Shown here: positions 55,969 to 64,000 of the stretch, one piece after another
Numbering within the stretch: position 1 is the stretch's first letter
Layout: every line of letters begins with the position of its first letter
Origin: Nemania diffusa
Taxonomy: Eukaryota; Ascomycota; Sordariomycetes; Xylariales; Xylariaceae
NCBI GenBank assembly: GCA_038501195.1
Contig: JBBPUQ010000001.1
Location: forward strand, 5,270,001-5,334,000
Length of the DNA: 64,000 bases
Reading direction: 5' to 3'
Made by a program: the position numbers and the translations under genes
Notes under the pieces: model-generated
What the model was told of the DNA's origin: nothing
Database searches by the model: none
The model's input: only the letters and a program-made list of their open reading frames with translations

Positions 55969-56725
55969 ATGAAGATCTCAACTATCACCACAGCAGCTTT
56001 CGCGCTCTTCTCGCACGAAGCCGCAGCCGCCCCAAACGTGACCGCAGTCCCCATCGGCACAGCCTGCACCTCGTACCCGGGCTACGACGGCCGCGACGCC
56101 GGGCCCTTCATCGCCATCGCCGACTCGACCGGCCGCGCCGTCGACGGCATCGGGCTGAACGCGGCCTACTTCGTGGACGGGAGCCGGCGATATGGATACG
56201 TGAGCAAAGACAGCTCCTTAAACCCAGCCCCGCCCCGCCCAACCGTCTTCCCGGAGAGAAGAAGTCTAGGAGATAAGTGAGAGCGACACATCCGCTCACA
56301 GGCTTCCTTTTCGTGCTTTCTAGGTCATGGCGCCAGCCGCCGTCCCGACGACGAACATCACGATGCGCTGCTCCAACAGCACGCTGCAGGCGCGCCTGAC
56401 CCTGACGCCCGACGGCGAGGCGACGTGGCAGGATCTCGTCGTGTCCGGGGACCCGAACCTCGAGGGCGCGCTCGGGTTCGGGTTTCCCGAGGACCGGTAC
56501 GCGAGCCTGCCGGTGACGCCGTACTGGCACTTCGTCGACGGCCAGCAGGTGCCGGGCGTCTTCATGGGCGCCGGGGACTCGACCACGTTTGGCTTCGTCG
56601 ACAACTGGGCCGGGGTCGCCGGGGAGTACTATCTTCTGAGACTCCTCGGCACGGAGAGGTTCACGAAGTGGGAGTTGGACAAGAGAGATACCGTCGGTTT
56701 CTTGAAGATGACTTACGCGGACTAG
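55969..56725 (+). CDS. Secreted protein of unknown function
   Basis: Exons 55969-56199 and 56324-56725 (GTGAGC donor, CTAG acceptor) join to 210 residues. Start 55969 places a signal peptide first (MKISTITTAAFALFSHEAAAA); the longer start at 55936 would bury it. The mature protein has only two cysteines, N-glycosylation sites (NVT, NIT, NST), and a Gly/Asp/Thr-rich, probably beta-rich body, with repeated aromatic-glycine turns such as WHFVDGQQVPGVFMG and FGFVDNWAGVAGEYYLL. This resembles uncharacterised fungal secreted proteins; no enzyme motif is visible. The second exon is very GC-rich, creating false frames on both strands. Confidence 0.72.
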
Positions 56726-57003
56726 TTCTGTGTATAAGGCTAATGGCAATCGAAGGACAAATCTAGCTCGATTGGTCGATAGAACACTCATAGCCTCATG
56801 CTTATCACAGTAGATGAATGATCATATAAATGTGACAAGAAACATACCGCTATCTAGGGTAAAGGAAAGTGCCTCGTTAGTTCCAACTACATGTAGCAAA
56901 CGGAAGTCCTCAAAAGGAATAGCAAGTTCAGATACGTCACCAGCTAGCCAGCATCCCTCGACGTTCTCCGTTGTTTATGACGGGGTATCAATAACTGAAA
57001 TAA

Positions 57004-58090
57004 TTACCTTGCCCTGACCTTTCTAATGACAACTTTGCTTCCGTCTAGCTCCCAACCGACTCCATCCTCTGCAGTGAGCCGAGGCCACGAGGAATTGGCA
57101 GAGGTCTCCAAAAAGGATAAATCCACACTAAGATATGTCCTGCCGAAACACTTCAACAGGTGCTTCCGCATAGCGTCATCAGCATACTCTAATAGCTTCG
57201 CCCGGTGCCCGTCTACCCTCTGCTTCAATCGTTTGAACTCGACATAGTTGTCGTGCGCGAGCGCATCGAGCACAGCATCAACCTTGGAGTCCTTCAGGCG
57301 GTATCGATGTCGAAGCGCAAATGCCTCCCCAAGATTATTCCGCCTGCAGGCCGTGTCCAGCACGAGGTAGGACGTGACCTCGCTCAACTCGACCGTGGTC
57401 ATGCCATGCACCGGCTGTATCCGGCGCAGGAGATGGAGGATGGCGGGATGGTAGGCCTCGGGGTGTTTTACCAAAACAGACAGTCGGATGCAGAAGAGGT
57501 AGGCCTGGATGGCGAAATCGTCGGTGCGCTTAGAGGCTACTATGCCTTCCCGCAGCTTCCTAAGGGCGGAGAGCACGTCGGAGAGTGCATTAGAATCGTC
57601 TTGCCTGGGGATGGGCATGGGGCCTGACAGAGGCTTTGCGTGGTGCTTAGGAGTTGATTGACTCGAAGCAGCGGCGGTCATCGTCGTAGAGGACAGATCA
57701 AGCGAGGCGAACCGGCGCAGCAGCTCGTCGCGCTCGCCGGCGTCGGAGCAGAAAGTCATGTAGCGTTCGACGATCTTGGTATAATAGCGTTCCTGCGTCT
57801 TGAAGTCCAGCAGCCTGTTGGTTGGTGGTGGTTCACGACACGATTAGAATCTAGAAATCCAAGTAGACATCGCTAGTGTCTCTCATCCTCACTCCTCTAT
57901 GGGTATATATGTGGACAGGCGTATGGACACATCGGGAATAGACATAGACATACCTATTGTCTCCTTTCGAGGGTAGTCCCATCGACTCGAGAGGGTCGAG
58001 TTCAACCGGCTTCAACCGGCTCCATGGTGTTGAAGGTGCCCTGCCACCCCGACTGCCCCGACCGCCTCGAGCGCCTCCGCGTCCACGCAT
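57004..58090 (-). CDS. SAC3/GANP-family protein (SAC3D1-like)
   Basis: Exons 57954-58090 and 57004-57814 join to 315 residues; the junction rebuilds KGDNRLLDFKTQERYYTKI. The first exon has an RGG-type N-terminus (MRGRGGARGGRGSRGGRAP), typical of RNA-binding tails. The rest is helical and fits the SAC3/GANP (CSN8/PSMD8/eIF3K-like PCI) family: ERYMTFCSDAGERDELLRRF, AIQAYLFCIRLSVLVKHPEAY, TVELSEVTSYLVLDTACRRNNLGEAFALRHRY. Members work in mRNA export or at spindle poles (SAC3D1), so a nuclear RNA role is plausible but not shown. The size is small for Sac3 and Thp3, and the exact subfamily is uncertain. Confidence 0.72.
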
Positions 58091-58953
58091 TGTCAAGTCA
58101 TGTCAATCACAAGTGAGCAAAGCAGATTACGTGGCAGGAAGGCGGGAAACAAAGGTGTTGAAGCATTAGTTCATTTATGGATCGCTGCGGCGTATCTAGA
58201 TACCTACCTGTACAGAACCCTATCTATATATGGCTTAGATAGATAAAGGAATAGGAAGTGGGGTTATGTACCAAAGGGTGTGCGCCGGGTACAACCTACC
58301 TCCTATCCAACTACCTACTCTCAATATAAACACTGCTCGCTATAAAGGTCAAAATGTAAGTAGATAGATAATATAGATAAATTAGTGCTATGAAAGTAGG
58401 TGAATGACATTTGGTAGCTCAGGTGATATAATTAAAATACTTGAAATAGTGTAACACCCAACCGACCTGAGTTGGCAACAGACAGACCAGGTAGGTAAAA
58501 TGTCGCGTTAGACGAGAGTCAAATGAGAGTAAAGCTATCACTTATACAGCGTTTCTGTCCAGCAAACAGGGAACCTAGTATAATTATATTTCAGAATATA
58601 TGAAGTTTCAAATCCTTATTGTCGTTGTGAATCCCGTCGCATTCTTTATTCCATATTGGCATAAAACTGAAGACTCTTTGACAAGTCACATGTACCGAGC
58701 TTAAAGGGGCCTATTACAATAGCTATGTACAAGAGAACTACCTCCGGAAGCGGTTGTCAACAAGCAGGCAATAAAGCAGCAAGTAAACTTGCAAGTTCCA
58801 TTGAATATGTGACTACATCGAAATCTAAGAAATGCCCGAATGTTGCACGAGCTATGAGTTATAGGCTAGTTCTTGTGCCAATCTAAGTTTTGAGTTCACT
58901 GAAATATATTTACAAGATTAATATCAGTTACATTTTTGAGAAAGGATATCAAA
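58091..58953. promoter_or_regulatory. Divergent region of the SAC3-like and amidoligase-like genes
   Basis: About 860 nt, AT-rich, with TACCTACC motifs near 58200-58320. No coding sequence. Confidence 0.35.
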
Positions 58954-61087
58954 ATGCGGAGATATAGTACTCGCGCCCGCTTCCGAGATCGCGACTCGAG
59001 ATCAGCGAGCCCGGACAGTGACGTAGACCGCTCTCGCCAACGCGATTACCCGTCAGGTCCGCGCAACGAGGTGGACGATGAAGAAGCCGATGACGACCCC
59101 CCTCTAAGACACGGCGGCAACGCGACTACAATTGGGTTCGAGTTTGAGCTTTTGGTTGCTATTGCTAGATATAGAGAGAACGTTCCGGATCCGCACCCGA
59201 ATGAGACGCGTTGGCTTTCTGACAACCTAGCCAAGCATCGAGGGAATAAGGATGTCTTTATGTACACAGCCAGAAATAAAATTATCGATGAGCTTATTAA
59301 GGGAGGGGTGAGCGCCTATAAGACTAACGAACGTTGTCAGTCTTTACATTACAAGTTTCATTTCGATTTGTTTGCCTTCATTTTGATCACTCCAGTCTCT
59401 CCGGTTGATTTTATTTCCTATGTATCTAAACGTTAGAGCTTAATTCTTAAGATTTTGATTACATCCCTCTCTTGTTTCCGCCCCTTACGATTACCCCCTA
59501 ATAATATAAATTACTGACTGAACTTATTCGTAGGGGCTAGTGGGTGGCAGGATAAGACTTTCGACTGGTGGGACAGCCTAGAATACGAAAACCCGAATCA
59601 AAATGATCAATACCTAAAAGATTGGATGGGAAATTATGTGTGGGAGTAAGTAGCTCTATTTCAACGCCCTTACGACTACCCTGCTCCACAGAGATCACAG
59701 TTGAGATCTATTACTCCTAATTCGAAATATCACTCAAAATCTAAAACCATTTAAAGGCTAATTTCGAGACAGCGGATCGAAGTCGGAAGACTTAAACGTG
59801 GCTGACGCCGCATTTGCTCTCAGGGAGCAGTTCTTGCAATACCACCTAGACAACAACTTACAACTATACATGACTAGAAACTTCATCATAGAATTAGTTC
59901 AACACAATATAGCGTTTATGATCTGGGGCGTAGCTCCTAAAGAGGGCCACGAGAGGGTTATGACAATCTGGTTTGAGCAAGTAACCGACCTTATTACGGA
60001 TCAAAAGCGTAGACACTATTCTGCAAGCGAAAACATCCGGGATCCTGATATCCCCCCTGGCCTGGAATTCAGCTCGCTATACAAGGCATGGTCGTGCACT
60101 GACGACTTCACCATCTAAGATTCCATGCCATCCTACGCGCATTACCATAGATCGGATTTTAACATACCTATTGATCGAGTGACGAAGACGCCTATATACC
60201 CACCACGTTCGTATCAATGGTTCAGTGCCGAGATCCGCTCTTCTGTTTTAGATTACGACAACCCGAACACTCATCCAACATTAAGAAGGGTCTGTAGCGC
60301 AATTCGGAATACAATGAGGGTCCATAAGCCAATGGATATGATCGAATGTGGACTTCACGTTCATATAGGCCAGCAAGCCGGGTGGACGCTTCTACATCTG
60401 AAAAAGTTCGCAACCCTCTGGCACCTGATAGAGCCATCTATGTACAAACTACACCGGAAAATCCGCCAACAATCTACATGGTGCGCACCAATGGCGGAGG
60501 AGAGCGGTCTAGCCAGGCATGTTTTTCTCCGCGACGCGACGTGTGCAACATATGCGGCTACAACGACCGGACCAACAAAGGCCGCCTACGAAAGACAGAT
60601 GATGGCATATGTCCCCCACATAGACCGCCCTCAACTAAACGAATTCTTTGCCAATATCTGGCAATTCAATACTATAATTGATCTCAACCAGGCCATGAGA
60701 AGCGGCTCGGTCCCAGAAACTTGCATACGATGGCGAATTTCCGGAGAGAAGTTATCCGCAAGGAGTTCGGCAGGAAAAACGCAAACATTAGAGTTTAGGT
60801 TGATGCAGGGGACGTTTGATGCCGATCATGTATGGAAGTGGGCGAGCATGTTAGAGCGCCTAGTCGTCTTCTCTCGAGACTCGACTGCAGCCGTGTTTAA
60901 AGCTGCCATCCAAGACCTGTTGGAAAAAGAGCTCCCAGATTCCATAGGCTTCAACAAAGATGACGTGGAATGGTTTAAGGCCCGAAGAACGGACGATGAT
61001 TATTTCGCTTACCCTAACCCAGACGGTAGGGTTGACTGGGGCGAGCCGTTCATGGTTCCAGGGTATGGCGATACCCATATCCCGTAA
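58954..61087 (+). pseudogene. Amidoligase-family gene with one in-frame stop
   Basis: Exons 58954-59335, 59534-59645 and 59773-61087 form a 603-codon frame of the fungal amidoligase type (Amidoligase_2, ATP-grasp-related enzymes thought to make amide bonds). Landmarks are GFEFELLVAI at 61-70; ASGWQDKTFDWWDSLEYENP in exon 2; the YQWFSAEIRSSVLDY strand; the GLHVHIGQQAGW box near 357-368; and TLEFRLMQGTFDADHVWKW near 503. Conservation runs through both sides of a TAA at 60116-60118 (codon 280), which lies in the same frame as the downstream part. No intron of realistic size can remove it without deleting conserved residues. Either this allele is dead, the stop is a sequence error, or two half-proteins are made (a downstream ATG is at 60125). 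The N-terminus is Arg/Asp-rich and disordered. The target of the enzyme is unknown. Confidence 0.72.
60116..60118 (+). other. In-frame TAA inside the amidoligase reading frame
   Basis: It interrupts an otherwise conserved exon: SLYKAWSCTDDFTI before, SMPSYAHYHRSDFN after, without frame change. A single-base substitution is enough to explain it. Confidence 0.8.
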
Positions 61088-61876
61088 CGACTTGAAAGAA
61101 TATCAAACATTCAGGGTCTAAAGCAACTGGATCCATTTTCGTCGTATATAAAGTATGCTGCTCGAGTTCCAAGGGGAAGCGATGCTAGTATATATTAATA
61201 GTCATTTTGTATCTGTCGCGTACAATATATACCGTTAATACTGCAGGAGTATTAACGGCGTCGTTTTTCCTCCGTCACAGAAGGGAAATAAAATATCTTT
61301 TGAATTGACTTTAAGAGGAACCAAATTTTCCTATATTGATGCCCTCCGGTTTAAAATTTTCGAAAATATCGCGATGATTGTGTATTATATAATGTTAGTA
61401 TTAGGCAGTCCACTCTACTTCATGTTTTGTTCGTGTAAACCGAGGGGAGTAGTAGATGCCTTACTACCTACCCAACATCTCTCGGTGGTAGTAAACTGTA
61501 ATATTGACAATTAAACACTGCATATATAAATATAAAGAAAGAAGCTTCATATTACCTATTGCAAGTGTGAAACTAAGCATGTCGGTTGGGGGAACCATCC
61601 TTGGCGGGGAACCTCGGCACGTCAACGGTTTAGGATCTGGGGTAAGCTCTTTGACCAGTCACCTACTTCAATTCACACCGCAAAACGCCTTTAAGGTGAC
61701 CTTAATTAATCTACATGAAGGTTACCATTAAATCGACTGATCTTCAAGAATATCATTTGTGGTGGGGAAGCTTGCCTTAATTCGATACGTGATTTACTAT
61801 TATTGCCCTATTACAAGGGACTTGATTGCCTGGAATTTGTTAAAGACCGCAATATATAGATAGATATTTGCTCAAA
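61088..61876. other. Intergenic, no gene supported
   Basis: AT-rich. A 70-codon frame at 61305-61514 without recognisable features was not called. Confidence 0.35.
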
Positions 61877-62818
61877 ATGTCGGAACGCGTATCTCAGATT
61901 GCGGCTCATCTGAACTACCCTAAGGGTATGCTCGCCGGCCAGACAGCGATCATCACAGGTAGCGGCCAAGGGATAGGAGCGGAGACGGCAAAGCTCTTCG
62001 CGAACGAGGGCGCCAAGGTCATTATTTCAGATATCGACGCAGGTAAGGCAATTCAGGATACCAGGGGGCGATAATGGTCTTTATTCCAACAGAGCACGGC
62101 TCACACCACCACAGCCAAAGCCCAAGCCGTCGCAGACAGCATCAACAGCGCCTCGCCAGGCCGCGCCCTCGCCCTCCCAGGCGACGTGCTCGACACGGCC
62201 TACCAGACGTCTCTAATCCAGCAGGCCGCGGCCTTCGGCGGCGGCAAGCTGCACGTCCTCGTCAACAACGCGGGCTACACGTGGGACGGCGTGATCCACA
62301 AGATGCGGGACGAGCAGTGGGAGACGATCCTGCGCCTGCACGCGACGGCGCCCTTCCAGCTCGTGCGCGCCGCGGCGCCGTACTTCCGCGTGCGCGACGG
62401 CGCGCCCCGCTGCATTATCAACGTCAGCTCGACGAGCGGCGTCCACGGCAACGCCGGACAGGCCAACTACGCCGTCGCCAAGGCCGGCGTCGTCGGCCTC
62501 ACCAAGACGATTGCGAAGGAGTGGGGGCCGGCCTTCGGCGTCCGCGCCAACACTGTCGCCTTCGGCCATATCCAGACGCGCTTGACACAGGCGAAGGAGG
62601 AGGGCGCGTTTATCGTTGGGCCGGGGGGCGAGCGCATCGCGATAGGCATCCCGCAGAAGGGCAAGCAGACTGCGCCCGAGCTGATGCATGCTGATATCCC
62701 GCTCCGGAGACCCGGTCAGCCCCCGGAGGCCGCAGCGGCGATTTTGGCTGTCGCTAGCCCGCTGTTCTCTTACGTGACTGGCCAGACAATCATGGTCACC
62801 GGTGGTCGGAATATGTGA
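61877..62818 (+). CDS. Short-chain dehydrogenase/reductase (FabG-like)
   Basis: Classical SDR of 289 residues, NAD(P)-dependent, related to 3-oxoacyl-ACP reductases. Exons 61877-62042 and 62115-62818. The 72-nt intron was chosen because only the acceptor at 62113-62114 keeps frame and gives SDIDAAKAQAVADS. Motifs: TGSGQGIG at 27-34 (cofactor loop), the acidic SDID at the end of the second strand (hints at NAD preference), NNAG near 106-109, the catalytic serine in INVSSTSG near 160, and Y174-x3-K in NYAVAKAG. The C-terminus has the usual YVTGQTIMVTGG. An insert around residues 205-230 (GAFIVGPGGERIAIGIPQKG) is a little longer than in bacterial FabG. The second exon is very GC-rich. The substrate is unknown. 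Confidence 0.87.
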
Positions 62819-63127
62819 GGGTAGGAGTAGGCCACGTCAGATAATTGTGATGCGGCATTTGAAAGTTGGCGGTATGATAAGTTTTGCAGGGCGTTCATTC
62901 GACTCTGCTTATGTAGGTTTGCGTCTTAGCTAATAGAACAACATGTAAAATGGCTACAGAGAAGAGCAGCGCCGGAGGCCTGTATTATGAACTCATGAAT
63001 CTATACACTCGCATGACGAAATCACCCACAACGCCGAATTAAGCTGATTGACATTAATCAACCCTTTTTGGTTTCCCTTTACATGCAAACCCCACGCTAG
63101 GCATCCTTGACTTCATCCTCCCCTCTT
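62819..63127. other. Convergent intergenic region
   Basis: 309 nt between the 3' ends of the SDR gene and DPM1; nothing else recognisable. Confidence 0.4.
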
Positions 63128-63975
<848 letters not shown>

Positions 63976-64000
63976 TTATTAAAATAGATAATTAGAAATT

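Noticed and set aside
62074..62694. 206-codon Arg/Pro-rich frame overlapping the SDR exon
   Set aside because: Shadow of a GC-rich coding exon whose true frame has all SDR motifs.

Overview
This window is nuclear DNA from a filamentous ascomycete (Pezizomycotina). The best fit is a Sordariomycete-like genome, but genus and species cannot be read from the sequence. The evidence is eukaryotic genes with short GT-AG introns (mostly 40-200 nt), single-gene transcription units on both strands, fungal-specific families (Zn2Cys6 regulator, questin oxidase-like protein, Nif1-type Sel1 protein, small secreted cysteine-rich proteins), and intergenic DNA full of short TACCTACCTAGGTAGGTA-type motifs. There are no operons, rRNA genes, convincing tRNAs or CRISPR arrays.

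Layout. 1-2574: the 5' part of a Zn2Cys6 transcription factor (minus, runs off the left edge), divergent from an aldo-keto reductase of the AKR7 type. 2575-12769: an accessory, decay-prone stretch holding a secreted 10-cysteine protein, a PGAP4-like GPI-glycan glycosyltransferase with a broken N-terminus, an ankyrin fragment, a secreted-protein relic with two in-frame stops, a 55-residue cysteine protein and a diverged non-coding repeat pair. 12770-24550: mostly housekeeping genes: HAD phosphatase, TFIIF beta (TFG2), a five-finger CCCH protein of the ZC3H3/Red5 type, the SAGA acetyltransferase GCN5, and a Nif1-like Sel1-repeat protein with unusually long introns. 24551-41498: a gene desert of about 17 kb interrupted only by one bZIP gene. 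It holds many microsatellites, a 21-bp tandem repeat and a roughly 390-bp element with terminal inverted repeats (probable MITE). 41499-51787: NOC4, mitochondrial ATP4, an Ipa1/UBE3D-type ubiquitin ligase, a questin oxidase-like protein and the checkpoint clamp loader RAD17. 51788-64000: a Ser/Pro-rich unknown, a 65-residue cysteine protein preceded by a (GA)15 tract, a secreted protein, a SAC3/GANP-family protein, a fungal amidoligase-family gene carrying one in-frame stop codon, a short-chain dehydrogenase and dolichol-phosphate mannosyltransferase (DPM1).

The housekeeping genes act in basic processes (transcription initiation, chromatin acetylation, nuclear RNA handling, ribosome biogenesis, respiration, checkpoint control, protein mannosylation) and share no single pathway. 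The Zn2Cys6/aldo-keto reductase pair could be the edge of a metabolic cluster outside the window. The most unusual items are the amidoligase gene interrupted by a single stop, the broken PGAP4-like gene, the inverted-repeat element, and the isolated bZIP gene whose product carries a hydrophobic segment. Gene models were spliced by eye from frame continuity, splice consensus and remembered family similarity; no search was run.
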